Shown one piece after another: positions 11,099 to 21,815 of a DNA stretch of 64,000 nt. The notes under the pieces are model-generated. The model did not search any database and was not told the origin of the DNA. It was given only the letters and a program-made list of their open reading frames with translations. The stretch covers positions 100,327,670 through 100,391,669 of the forward strand of contig CM036159.1 of assembly GCA_020631735.1 (NCBI GenBank). The letters run 5' to 3'. This stretch comes from Saccharum officinarum (Eukaryota; Streptophyta; Magnoliopsida; Poales; Poaceae). The translations under genes were made by a program, and so were the position numbers. Each line of letters opens with the position of its first letter. Position 1 is the stretch's first letter.

Positions 11099-11370
11099 GC
11101 ATGCAATCTACGAGGAGGAGGGTTAGGTTTTTTTTTTGACAACAGGAGGAGGGTTAGGTTGGTCACGGCGCCACACACAACTCGAGCTTAGTGTTGTCCT
11201 GCCCGGCCGTGTGCATTCATGCAATCGACGAGGTGTTGGTCACGCCGCCACACACACATCTTAATTGCTCAGTGTTTTCTGCCCTGCCCTGCATTCATGC
11301 AATCGACGAGGAGGAGGGTTAGGTTGGTCACGCCCTCACACACACCTAGAGCTCAACGGTCACATGCAAG
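11090..11370 (+). repeat. Degenerate repeat, three copies
   Basis: The block TGCAATC(T/G)ACGAGG followed by GGTTAGGTTGGTCACGCC and CACACACA occurs at about 11101, 11220 and 11298. Spacing is unequal (about 120 and 78 bp) because of internal deletions. Confidence 0.7.
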
Positions 11371-11977
11371 TATGCAACCACCACCAGGCCCCTCTGTCCT
11401 GCCACGACTTCTGAGTCGATTTGGCTCTCTGTGCTACAGTTCACCTATGCCGGCCCTTCTGCACCTCCTCCGATCCCCTCGCCTCCTCGTCATCATCGTC
11501 CTTTCTTCACTGTCTTGCAAGCAATTTGTTGCCTGGACTCGCGCCCGCACAAATAAATAAATAAACTTATAGCAGAGCTGTTATTATTCCGGTTGTCAAC
11601 TGTTATATTAGGGTACCCATTAATTTAATCGGTGCATTTTTTTTGAAGAAAATACTTTATATAGCTACTACTAGGTGGACGACCAACGAGATAATTATCT
11701 CAATGAAGGCTAGGAATCAAACTTGTGACCTAAGGATTTAAGTGAATTGCACTTACCTTTACACCTTAAACTAACTTATGACTAAGTGAATTATATTTCA
11801 GATCTTCTATTCACTTTATTGAATCTTGTAATGAATATTTGAGATCCTAAATGATTTTAAATGTAAAAGGTTTGAACTGAAAAGTTTAGATCTCGTCGAA
11901 TCCTATAACTTTAGTTTAGGTCATATCTCATCAGGTCATTTGGAAAATTTAAAAATTTGAATTTTAAAGCTCCAACA

Positions 11978-12310
11978 AATTCTTTTGCGGTTTCCAATAA
12001 CGCTGAATAAAATATAAATTACCTTGATGGTTTTGAATAACATGAGGGAAATATGAATTACCTTGACGGTTTTGAATAGCACCCAAAGAAATGAACAATT
12101 ACTTTGGTAGTTTGTACACTATCACTTAAGGAAATATGGAATTACCTTGGCGGTTTGGACTAGCACTCAAGAAAATAAGCAATTACCTTGGTGGTTTGGT
12201 TTAGCACCCAAGAATATACATTTCCTTGGAGTTCTACAGCCCCATCCAAGAAAACTACACTTTCCTTGGCCGTTTCCTTTTGTCACTTAAGAAAATTCTT
12301 GGCCCTCAAG
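11978..12310 (+). repeat. Degenerate minisatellite, period about 41 bp
   Basis: About eight units with the core ATTACCTTGGYGGTTTGG and the tail TAGCACYCAAGAAAATA start near 11978, 12018, 12058, 12098, 12141, 12182, 12222 and 12269. Periods are 40-47 bp. Units are diverged, and none is part of a long open frame. Confidence 0.75.
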
Positions 12311-12394
12311 GCAATTCAGGATTCTAGTAGCGTTGCACGTTCATTAGGTAGATGTTTTATGTTACATGATCTTGCTTTATATATAGAGATGGCC

Positions 12395-13130
12395 TCAAAA
12401 GTATATACACGAATCTATGTTGAGTTCAGGGAAAGCAGCCTCAAAAGAAACGAAATTTGGTAACATCAAATTCATACTTATATCGTTATGCAAAACCTTA
12501 TTTTTAACTTTCATGGTCAAAATCCGAAGGTTGCATGTCCTCATCATACTCCTTTTTTTACAGCAAACTATCCTTGATTTGATATTTGTTGCGAAAGATA
12601 TCAACGATAGTCGCTAATGCTCCCCTCCTTGAAAATTTAGTCGGTTTCCTTGAAACAAAACTAGAAAAACTCGACATGATATGATTATAGCTATCGTAGC
12701 CCTCTAATTGATCATATTGTTGCACAACAAAAGAAGATTTATTTAGACAAATGTAAACTCGGTGTACCACATACTCCCCTTTACAATTGTATTTGTCAAT
12801 AAAGTGATACGTAGTCCTAGACAAAGATGACAATTCAACACATACAAATTTCTGCTCTAAACTATTTAGGTCAACAGAGTATCAACTTCAATATAATTCA
12901 AAGTATATCCAAAGAAGACAACAATTTCAATTCATCTTTTTCAATAGCAATAGGAAGAAAAAATATTTTGAGCGCATGGTTCCAAAACAAAAGAATCATT
13001 TCCCTTCACTAGTTATGGCATACAAATAATAAAAAAAACTATCACATAAGTCTTCTTTTCCACAAAGAACAATATGACAATCACTTTGTACCAAAGGTAA
13101 ATCAACATCACTTTCCAGTATATGTTGCTA
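12395..13130 (-). other. Possible old retroelement coding remnant
   Basis: On the - strand 12558-12833 reads a 91-residue frame (TYHFIDKYNCKGEYVVHRVY, FVVQQYDQLEGY) with stops on both sides. The upstream sequence to about 13130 looks like more frame-broken coding DNA. The style is that of decayed retroelement polyprotein ends, but I cannot name a domain. Low confidence. Confidence 0.25.
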
Positions 13131-13738
13131 TAATATAGTGTGATTGGTGGACAAATTAAGCATATGAGGAGAGTATGTTGCATATTCTTCTACTCAATAT
13201 GGATGAGTAGTCATAAAGAAATCATGTTAACGTTTTGTTTAGATCTAAAAATTTTAGAAGAAGCATACTTCATGTCCAAGTCCCTAAAACATTCGGCTAA
13301 ATTTTGAACGAATTTCGCAAGATCCAGCAATTTCGGAGGTGGTCGAAAAATTTCTAATCCCGAAATTAAAAACCCTGCATACCGCTTCAGTTACTATAAT
13401 ATATAAGTATACTATATTTCAATGTCTGGGATACTCAGGTGGTCCGGGGCCGACGGCGGTTGTCAGATCGACGCCAGGCAGGCACGATGTCCCGTTCACG
13501 GCCAGCACCATTTAGACCAGGCTGCCGGCGGCGGCGGCTGATCAAGAGCGTCGCGGGATCACGGGCTTCCAACAGATAATAACTTGGGCATCGTTGGCGG
13601 CGTTCGATCGCGTAGTGATGGCCAAGCTAGGCGCCCCGCTAACTTGTAAGTTGTTTCAGTGTGAGATCGGAGCCAAACGCCGATCAGAACAGCACATGCA
13701 TGATGTATGCACACTTCTCAATACGAATCCAACGATGA
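13131..13738. other. No gene seen; GC-rich island upstream of F-box-like gene
   Basis: AT-rich DNA turns GC-rich at 13435. The expected F-box N-terminus of the following gene is not recognisable here in any frame, so the 5' part of that gene seems to have been lost or replaced. Confidence 0.4.
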
Positions 13739-14348
13739 GTGCCCTTAAAGGCACCTCTACCTATGATGCGATGCGTTCTCCACCGACCTCCGCTACACGT
13801 TCTCCGGCTGCGACGGCCCCGAGATCCTGGACGCCTTCGAGGTCCGGGAACACTGCAACGGCCTCGTGCTGCTCCCGGACTGCGTGGTGAACCCAGCCAC
13901 GTGGCAGTGGACACGCCTGCCCCCGCGCCCGCCGCGCTCTCGGTGTCGGTGCACGGGGCTGGACGACAACTTGTACCACCGCGTCTTCTATCACGACGTG
14001 TACCTCGTCTTCGATCCAACCATGACTCCGCATTTCGAGGTGTACTCTATCCCCCGTGTGGAGCGGAGACCGGAGAAGCAGAAGCTAGAATGGCCGGCGG
14101 CAGTGGAGCTAGAATGGCCGCCGTCGCTGTGCATCCTCCATGTCTTCTCATGTGAAACGGGGCAGTGGGAGGAGAGGTCCTTTGTTCGGGAAGGACCAGC
14201 CGCGAGGACTGTCGCCGACATGCGAACAGACACATTTCTTGGACATCGCTACGCTGTCTATTGGCGAGGAACACTCTATGTGCAATGCCAAACTGATTTT
14301 ATTATGAGGTACCCTACTACACTGTCATTGTCCTGTCCATATATATGT

Positions 14349-14558
14349 ATTCTACCCCTAGGTGTACAATATTATTCTACACCACAAGCCAAAACTGACT
14401 AAAAAAATACTGAGTACTACTGAACCTGACTGTTCAGTATCAGTCAGTACTACGCACAGTACCACGAAATACTGAAACGCGACTACTGAACATTACTGAA
14501 TTTTGTTCAGTATAACAGCTCGGTGTAGAATAGTATTCTACACCTAGGGTGTTGAATA
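14349..14558. mobile_element. MITE with about 36-bp terminal inverted repeats in an intron
   Basis: The left end TATTCTACCCCTAGGTGTAC and the right end, whose reverse complement begins TATTCAACACCCTAGGTGTA, form long imperfect inverted repeats around a 140-bp interior rich in TACTGAAC/TTCAGTA words. It lies wholly inside the intron of the F-box-like pseudogene. Confidence 0.7.
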
Positions 14559-14560
14559 GC

Positions 14561-14588
14561 GTGTGTGTGTGTGTATATATATATATAT
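14561..14588. repeat. (GT)n(AT)n microsatellite
   Basis: Seven GT followed by about seven AT units directly abut the MITE at 14349-14558. Confidence 0.9.
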
Positions 14589-15449
14589 TCCCAGTGATTA
14601 TATATATAATATGCAAAGGTAGCAGTTAGTATGAATTATTACTAACTTTCCCAGTGATTTTGTGCTCTAATTTGTAGGTTAACATTGTCAAGCAGAAAGT
14701 ACAAACTGATTCAAGCGCCGGTGGCTTTTGAACCACCCGAAAACCCGTACGACCTAGTACATGCAAGAAGGCTGTCTATACGAAAATCTAAAAAGGGGGT
14801 GTACAGTGTATTAATAGATGAGCAGACTCATATGAAGGTTTGGATCCTTGATGACTCGAATAATGGCCAAAAGATAAAGTGGGTGTCGAAGTAGCTCCAT
14901 CGGCAATTGACTAAGCTCCAACACAAAAGGATGTATCAGCAACAGAGCCATGGGCGTTGGAGGTTACAGCCTATCACCTCTCACGGAGATCCCGAAAGTG
15001 TAGACATGGTGCAGGAGAGGTTTGAATGGGACTCCGATAATGATGATCTTCTCCCGGACGGTGGCAGTAGAACGGGCTACCAATACCATATAACTTTCCT
15101 TGGATTTCATCCATACAAAGAGGTTATCTTTCCTAATGACTCGTCCGAAAGAGTGCTAGCCTATCATTTGAATAGCTCCAAGATCCAAGACTTAGGCTAT
15201 ATGTACCCAGAAGATGAGCTTGATGACCTTTGACATGAGGATCCACTTGTACGTGCGTCATTCCCGTACACGCCTTTCTGGATGGGACATGGGAGAGGGA
15301 GCCTTCCCTAAAAATAGTTAGTTTACAGAGCATAAGTATAGATGCCAAGGCATGTTCGCGAAAATATGTATAGTGGTAGTTTCCTATGCGAATACAAGGT
15401 TGATATGTGCCCTTACAGTTTTGTGATGAGTGATTGTCAACGTGATCCA

Positions 15450-17070
15450 TAACCTAGGTTGAGTTTGTGACTAACCATGACGTGAGTTGGGTTGTGCGAC
15501 ATGTCTTTTGACTTGTGGAGTACATGTATGGAGCTCGGAGGCGGTGGTCGACGGCGAGGGTCAAGTAGGGACGTGCCGTGCCGAAGGACCGGGAGCGGTG
15601 AAGGGCGAACGTGAGGCTTGAACCGAGAGACCAGGAGGTCGGGTGACCAATCGCGGTGGCTAACATCTGGGGCATCGACAAGTGTAAGTGTACATGGGAG
15701 TGACTGTGTTGACCGAGTCAAGACGGCGAACGTGCGAGTCGAGCGGGGCTCAGGAGGACTTGGCGGACGGCCGATCGAGGACGGCGGTGACACGTCTCAA
15801 AACCATCGGGTGGACGGGTTTGGGCCTCAAAACCCTGGTGGAGGTTCCGAGGAGAAACGGACGGCACGTGGCGGCATCGAGGAGTTCGCGTCGAGACGAA
15901 GCTATCTTATGAAGGGCGCGGTGGCAGTCAGATAAAGATTACCTTGGGTTGGACCATAACGCCCTCGGGTTATGTTGTTCAACTCAAAATATCTAATGAC
16001 AAAATTGGGATTGTGTAATAGCCCTGTTAAATAGGATGAGGGAGCCCCATCTTCCTCACCTCTTTTATTTTCTTTCATTCCACTCTAGGTTTTCCCCTTC
16101 CCTTAGGGTTCTTGTGAGAGAGGTCCACAAATTGAGAGATTTGTGTAAGGATTCAAGAATTCGCTGCGGGAATGGTGGCCCTTACAACCTCGTGTCCTAC
16201 GGGATTCGATTTGTGATGAGTTTTTGGTGATTCGCGTTTTGTTCTTCACATTCTTATTCTTCCATCTCTCGTTCTTGCCTTGATTCGTCGTTTTGAGACT
16301 GTTTTGATTCGTTACTTTTGCGTTGGAGTGAGCTATGATGTGAGTTGAACCTTTCCACCGAAGGAAATCACCTAGTTCCTCACGAGTTCATAGATCGGGA
16401 CGAATCAATCTCTAGGGTTTCTTTTTCGTGTTCTTTGGAGTTTCTTGATTTCCGTTGATTTACTTCAAATTGGGCGATGATCTCTTAGGGGTAGCTCACC
16501 TATTGCCTTGTGACCATGTGGTTAAAATTTGGTGGCAATTGGTTTTGATTTGGCCGCAAATCGGGAGTTTTTTTTGTTGGAGGCGATTTTTTGGGCGCTG
16601 TGTTCTTGCTGATTCACAACCCGGCCAAGCCACCTTTGCATCCTAGCTAGGCCGGAATCCCGGCTAGGCCAGGTTTGGGCATAGTAGAGAGGCAACCCGG
16701 CCAGGCCAGCCCTCCATCCCGGCTAAGCCGGTTTTGCCCAGGCAGTACAAGTTTGTTTCCTATTTCTTATACTTTTTGAGTTCCATTGCTCTGATTTGAG
16801 ATCCACTTGTTTCTATGGGTTCGTTATCACCTTAGGAACTTTTCCAAAACATACAATCACAAGTTGGTTGTGGTGATTAGGTTTTGGGTTCTTTCTTCAT
16901 TTCCGTTGGAGTTAAGAGCTCAATTTTTGGATTTTGAGTGTTTCGGAATTATGCTTAGTTTTTTGCTGGTTTGAGTGCTCCGCTGTGTTCGTCGGACAGT
17001 GGCGAAATATTTCAGAAGAAATTTGAGGCTCCCATTCACTCCCCCTCTAGTCACCGTTTTCGGTCCTTCA
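15450..17070 (+). mobile_element. Solo-LTR-like block of a Ty1/copia element
   Basis: The block starts GC-rich with alternating phrases such as GGTCGACGGCGAGGGTCAAG, a style seen in long copia LTRs of grasses. It passes through a transcript-leader-like region (TTAGGGTTCTTGTGAGAGAG) and ends CCCATTCACTCCCCCTCTAG ... CGGTCCTTCA. That end parallels the C-rich LTR termini of the copia elements at 29051 and 46904. No primer-binding site or polypurine tract flanks it, and no gag or pol is nearby, so a solo or truncated LTR is the best reading. The exact left end is uncertain. A GC palindrome CCCGGCTAGGCCGG-like motif recurs at 16620-16735. Confidence 0.55.
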
Positions 17071-17473
17071 TCCGAAAAAATGTACAATGGTATACAAATA
17101 TATAGACAATGGTCGGAACTCTTATATATTGCATGTTCATTCTTTGTTAAAGTTAGCATAGGATGCAGTCTATCAATCATGTAAGAAAACTAAATAAGAA
17201 GATTAACTATTCCGAGATATTCATAGACATTAATATCAGCAAAGAGAGATTAAGAAACTGAGATGCAAGAAAAGAACAGTTCAATCAGTTATGTAAGAAA
17301 ACTAACCAGTTCGAAGGGTCATAGTTACAAACCGTGTGTTGGGAACCTCAAGTGACGCACTTGCACTAAAAAAATTAGTGTACAATGCAATGATATGAGG
17401 TTCTTTGGACATCTTTTTTTATTCATCCTACAGAAGTCTTTGATCGTGTTTTTAAATTCAACCCTACAAAATA

Positions 17474-17580
17474 CTCCCTCCATCCTGTGATATAATGGAT
17501 TCACAGTTCTTTAGGATAAACAATTTTAAAGTTATATTAATGTGTGTTGTTTGTTAAGGTTTGACTAATATGTTCCCTAG
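17474..17580. mobile_element. Truncated Stowaway-like MITE
   Basis: TA followed by CTCCCTCCATCCTGTGATAT is the usual Stowaway left terminus. No matching right terminus follows, so the element is truncated. Confidence 0.45.
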
Positions 17581-17609
17581 ATGGGTGCTAGCTTATAATT
17601 TGGATATAC

Positions 17610-17946
17610 CCAAGATTTTTCACGAACATGCCTTGGCGATACCTTGACAAGTGTTTCATTAAAAAGAATAGAATTACACAACGGAACTACGAGAGCCATC
17701 ATAGCACATGTTACAACCCACCAATAGTGGTAGACAACCAAAGCAACCTAGAACAACAAGAAAAAGCAAGGGGAGAGGACCCTCAGCCACAACACCCAAA
17801 CAAACAGACTAAGTTTATGAAAATAAAAAAACATCAATGCAATAGTTGCCTACAGAGAAACTAAAACCATGGTGGCAAAGCATCCACACGAAGGAGACGA
17901 CATAGACACACAAAACATCGATGGCAAAGCATCCGCCGGAGTGGAG
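17610..17946 (-). mobile_element. Possible LINE 3' end
   Basis: Read on the - strand, the sequence runs GTGGGTTGTAACATGTGC, then TTTTTAATGAAACACTTGTC and AAGGCATGTTCGTGAAAAA. That order (TTTTTAATGAAA, a short stem, GTTCGTGAAAAA) is typical of plant L1 tails. The body would extend into the adjacent assembly gap, so it cannot be confirmed. Confidence 0.4.
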
Positions 17947-18046
17947 NNNNNNNNNNNNNNNNNNNNNNNNNNNNNNNNNNNNNNNNNNNNNNNNNNNNNN
18001 NNNNNNNNNNNNNNNNNNNNNNNNNNNNNNNNNNNNNNNNNNNNNN
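17947..18046. other. Assembly gap, 100 N
   Basis: Exactly 100 unknown bases, the conventional size for a scaffold gap of unknown length. Confidence 0.99.
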
Positions 18047-18732
18047 CAATATAACAAATGACTTATGTGCCTCAATGTTGTGTGTTAATTTGATATGTTT
18101 GTTTGTTTGATATGGGTAACTGGTCCCTCGTATCATCAGGATATCGAATCATGGTAACTCCAAGTCCCAACGCTAACTATGGTAACAATATATTCAGATT
18201 ATCGTAATTATTTGGTATGGTAAATTAATCTCATTGCTAAAGCTATTTTCCTGTATTCCGGTAACAACGTAACTACATACTCCTGTTTTCCGTAACAATA
18301 TATTCAGATTATTGTAATTATTTTGAATATATATTTTAGCTGTTGACGTATTCTCGTAAATCAGGAAAGTGCATTCTAGCTGAATTACCGAAACTAGGAA
18401 GCATGCAAGCTTCCATATTTGCCGTGACTCATTAGCAGTAAGTACACCAGACGGATTAATTAAATACTAGCCATAATGCCAAAACGTAAATACGCTGCTC
18501 GTCAGCTCATGAAGGCAGAAAGCTGGGGACCGCGTGTGCATGCTGGGGAGGCAAAACCGGCTCTCTCTCTCTCTCCTCTGATAGATAGATAGATAGAGCG
18601 CGCGCTCGCTGAAGAAGCTTTCGGGCTCCCAATCTCCCATCCCATCGTTCGCGTTCCCTTCCCACGCCGCCTCCCTAACCCTAAACCAAATCCTCGAGCG
18701 CTTCCTTCAATCCCCAAAACCCGGCCGAAATC
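18047..18732 (+). promoter_or_regulatory. Upstream region and 5' leader of the DUF1618 gene
   Basis: AT-rich DNA becomes a pyrimidine-rich leader with (CT)n at 18560-18575, GATA repeats at 18580-18597 and the leader phrase CTCCCTAACCCTAAACC before the ATG at 18733. These are common features of grass 5' leaders. No TATA box is assigned. Confidence 0.45.
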
Positions 18733-20037
18733 ATGATGGCGTCCGGATCGAGCGACGCCGGGAACGTCTCCCCTTCGCCGGCGTCTATTCTCCTCGAAAG
18801 GAGGCGCACATCGCCTTCAGCAGGAACCACACCACGGCTAGAGCCAAAAGATTGGGGAGCAACTCTACCGTGGAGGTCACCTTCTGGACCGATGATCCAC
18901 CGGATGTGTCCTTCTACACCCTCTACTGCAAGCCCCACATGGCCATCCCCAACGCCGACCTGGAAGTTCAGTCACGCGTTGCCCCATCCTCGTCTGCACG
19001 GGAGGCGATGTGTGTATTCGCCCACGCGTGGTGGGTGCAGAGGGCAGATTCGTTCTTCTCAGCACCCTCTTCGCGGTGACTGCTGGTATGAATACTTCAT
19101 GTACAAGGGCGACCCCAAGTCCCCGTCCCTCGAAAGCCTCCCGCTTCCAGATGATGATTATAGCCTGCGTGGAGAGGAGTTCGCAATCGTGCCCTGTGGT
19201 GACGATGACCATTATCTCCTGATTGCACTCTGTTGCGTGCCGAAGATGAATAATTACCGGCTTCACATCTACTCGTCTGAGTATGCAACATGGACGACTA
19301 AGGAACTGCCCAATCCATGTCCTCGGATCCTTATTATACCTGACAAGGTGTTCGTGATCCGAGATGGCTTGTTGTTATGGGTTGATTTGCTGGGAGGCAT
19401 TCTGGTATGTGACGTCCTTCAAGAACCCCATCATGCTGAGTACATCCCATTGCCTGAGCCCTTGCCTGGAAACAGAGAACGAGTGAAGACATTCCAACGA
19501 GGAGTTAGACGCTTTCGCGATCTCACCTGCGTCGATGGTCTGATCAAGTTTATTGAGATGGAACGCCGTGAGATCATAAGAGAGATCCCAGATGATGTTC
19601 CTCCTGAGAAGCCGGTTGACCCCAGGACCAACGATGTGCTCAGCGATTCAGATTTGATCACGCTGGTCGATGACAAACCCGTGAAACCCAAGACCAGGAT
19701 AGAGGTCTCAGTGAATGGTTGGAGTGCCATGACATGGACTAGGAACATAGGGTCCAACTGTTGGCGCAAGGGGCGCATTGTTGATGTTGATGACATTTTG
19801 GTCGATGATTCGGTGTTTTCAGCTTTGCTGTCCAGCGAGAAGAGTAAATCTGCTGGGAGCCTGACATTCAAGAACCTGTCATCGGCTTGGCCCACCCTGA
19901 GCACAGATGGGAATGACATCCTTTACCTCAAGTCACCAGTACATCAGGTGGTGGAGGGGCGCTGGTTGGTTGCTGTCGACCTTGCAGAGAAGAAGGCAGT
20001 GAAAGTGGAAGCACGTAGATCGCATCCTTTTGGATGA
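18733..20037 (+). CDS. DUF1618 family protein with frame-disrupted N-terminus
   Basis: A single 434-codon frame starts MMASGSSDAGNVSPSPASIL and ends ARRSHPFG. From about residue 113 on it is a good DUF1618 protein, a grass-expanded family of unknown biochemical role: CWYEYFMYKGDPKSPSLESL, EEFAIVPCGDDDHYLLIALC, LHIYSSEYATWTTKELPN, DGLLLWVDLLGGILVCD, TWTRNIGSNCWRKGRIVDVD, LKNLSSAWPTLSTDGNDILY. Between about residues 24 and 113 the frame reads Pro/Ser-rich sequence unlike the family. The family-like sequence appears instead in the second frame (STVEVTFWTDDPPDVSFYTL, about 18802-18975) and then the third (IRPRVVGAEGRFVLLSTLF, about 18976-19065). Three successive -1 shifts therefore sum to a whole codon and restore the frame. 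Either the gene produces a protein with a novel N-terminal segment, or the sequence or gene is damaged. It appears intronless. The 3' flank runs into a retrotransposon LTR within about 100 bp. Confidence 0.75.
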   Translation: MMASGSSDAGNVSPSPASILLERRRTSPSAGTTPRLEPKDWGATLPWRSPSGPMIHRMCPSTPSTASPTWPSPTPTWKFSHALPHPRLHGRRCVYSPTRGGCRGQIRSSQHPLRGDCWYEYFMYKGDPKSPSLESLPLPDDDYSLRGEEFAIVPCGDDDHYLLIALCCVPKMNNYRLHIYSSEYATWTTKELPNPCPRILIIPDKVFVIRDGLLLWVDLLGGILVCDVLQEPHHAEYIPLPEPLPGNRERVKTFQRGVRRFRDLTCVDGLIKFIEMERREIIREIPDDVPPEKPVDPRTNDVLSDSDLITLVDDKPVKPKTRIEVSVNGWSAMTWTRNIGSNCWRKGRIVDVDDILVDDSVFSALLSSEKSKSAGSLTFKNLSSAWPTLSTDGNDILYLKSPVHQVVEGRWLVAVDLAEKKAVKVEARRSHPFG

Positions 20038-20099
20038 TGTGGACTACCTCATAGAAGAGTTGTTTCTTACTTTATACAATAAAGTAAACCTATTTATCT

Positions 20100-21796
20100 A
20101 CATCTCATTCATGATGATTACTACATGTCATCTCTGCAATGCACCTAGGCATGAGAACTTATACATTTGCATCATACAGGATCGCAAGGAGTAACTCCGG
20201 TAGCAGTTCCCGAGGAGCCAGAAGAACAGCCCGAGGTGCAAGAGCAGGAGGTGCCCGAAGCCGACGAGGGGGTCGGTGAGGATCTTCCAGAGTGTCCCGA
20301 CCACCGCCCGAGCTCTTTCGAAAGAGGCAAGCCCCGAAGCATTTCTCTCCCGGTTTGCAATTATTTTATTAATGCTTTACTTTAACTGATGCATTACGTT
20401 TAGGAGTTGTTTGCAACCGTTGCTGTATTATATCTTGTTTACCTGTTCTACCATATCCTTGTTACCTTGGTATTCGCAGTCAATAAATGCTTAGCTTCTT
20501 AGACCGGTAGAAGTCGGGTGATTTCCTGTCACCTGCGAGCTATAGTTGGTTACCAGGATCTGCTTGAAATAGTATGTCATCTTAGAATAACTAAGGGTTA
20601 ATGTGAAATTGAAACCAGTCGGAGACTTGCAGGGTTTCAGACTGTAATATTTCCCGTCTGTGTCGATTAAGGACCGACCGTTATTGGGCCTCGAGTCATA
20701 TTAAACGCATGCCTTATATTTAGTTGGCCGAATAATGTACCTTTCGACGCAAAGCTGAGAGATTATTCGGGCCGAGTGGATTGCCCGCAACACATTGTAC
20801 CGGAGCAGGTGTGGTAGGACACGGGGGCGCGATGATAAGGCCAAAGAGCAGTCGGGCGGCCCCCGGGTACATGTGGTTCCTGACAAGCTCGAGACTTTAC
20901 CTGAATGGTTGACTCAGTAACTAATATCTCACTTTAGCGGGTGAGTGAGGTTTGTGTGAGAAATAAATTACCAGCTGGTTAATAATCGATTCGAATCACC
21001 ATCGTTCACTGGATAGTGAACACTTGACTTGAATTACTTCATCATAGTAATATTGATGGAACACTTGGACAATTATATGGAATATGACATGATGAGAGTT
21101 GTTAATGATCATTGGTTATCCTTACCTGTTTAATTACATGTTACTCTAGTACAGGTGCAAATATAGTTGACAGGTTAATAAAGATTTAACTTGATGCAAA
21201 GCTTCAGAAAAAGATTCTTGAAATACTAAAAATACATTTTTGCAAATGAGTCAGCTACCCTACCATAAAGTCTGTCATGATCCTTGGTGTCTTTTATTTT
21301 TAGTTATGTCGGGTAAGTCTAGGTGAGTACCTTCTCGTACTCAGGGCTTTGTTCCCACTTGTTGCAGATGAGCAGATGTATTACGGCTACTGTATGAACT
21401 GCCTTTATCCTGCGATGGGTGAAGCTTAGGACCATGGGCAGTGGTCATTCACTACGTCTCGTCTGATGCTTTTGTTGGAGATGATCCTGAGCTGGCACTT
21501 TATTTCGAACTCTGTGTGAGTGTGTGTGATTTGAACTAAATGCTTTTGCTACTTTTATTTGAACTTGGTTTGTAATAACTATGTTTAAACTCCGATGTAT
21601 TTTGCGTCCCGAACTTTTATGTAACTTGTGATGATGACCGCTAAACTTATTACGATCTTGGCTGGTATGTAAAGTTGGTATGAAATCCATCGTGATTTCA
21701 CGGACTACCGGGTTATACGGGCTTAAGTTTGCTAAATCGTCTGCTCGGTGGATGATTTTCTTACTTAATTTTGTATAATTGGTCGGTTCTATTACA
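20100..21796 (+). mobile_element. 5' LTR (left-truncated) of a Ty3/gypsy chromovirus
   Basis: The 3' boundary is clear: GGTCGGTTCTATTACA ends at 21796 and a primer-binding-site-like sequence follows. The region 21290-21796 is homologous, by shared words, to the inverse of 43490-44000 (AAACTCCGATGTAT, CGATCTTGGCTGGTATGT, GTGATTTCACGGACTACCGG), another LTR of the same family. The expected TGTAACACCCC start, present in the 3' LTR at 28453, is missing, so the left part is lost. The left boundary near 20100 is an estimate. A 73-codon acidic, Pro/Glu/Val-rich frame at 20167-20385 lies inside it. Confidence 0.7.
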
Positions 21797-21815
21797 GCTG
21801 GCATCGGAGCATGGT
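21797..21815 (+). other. Primer-binding site of the gypsy element
   Basis: GCTGGCATCGGAGCATGG directly follows the LTR end. It is a slightly mutated form of TGGTATCAGAGC, the complement of the 3' end of initiator methionine tRNA used by most plant LTR retrotransposons. Confidence 0.7.

Larger units (their letters stand above)
13767..15236 (+). pseudogene. F-box-associated-domain protein, 5'-truncated with internal stop
   Basis: Exon A (about 13767-14308) reads AFSTDLRYTFSGCDGPEILD, NGLVLLPDCVVNPATWQW, YLVFDPTMTPHFEVYSIP and VFSCETGQWEERSFVREG, ending CQTDFIMR at a GT donor. Exon B starts at 14678 after TTTGTAG and continues the same frame (LTLSSRKYKLIQAP, PYDLVHARRLSIRKSKKGVY) to a TAG at 14892-14894. 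It then runs on in the same frame to a natural end (YMYPEDELDDL, stop 15234-15236). This matches the large grass family of F-box proteins with a C-terminal beta-propeller-like domain, substrate adaptors of SCF ubiquitin ligases. An in-frame TGA lies just upstream of exon A and no F-box helix bundle is found. Missing F-box plus internal stop argue for a pseudogene. The intron carries a MITE and a microsatellite. Confidence 0.7.

Noticed and set aside
13684..14033. Antisense frames over the F-box-like gene
   Set aside because: Shadows of a GC-rich coding exon; the sense frame carries the family motifs.
18877..19266. 129-residue antisense frame in the DUF1618 gene
   Set aside because: Shadow frame; the DUF1618 words are all on the + strand.
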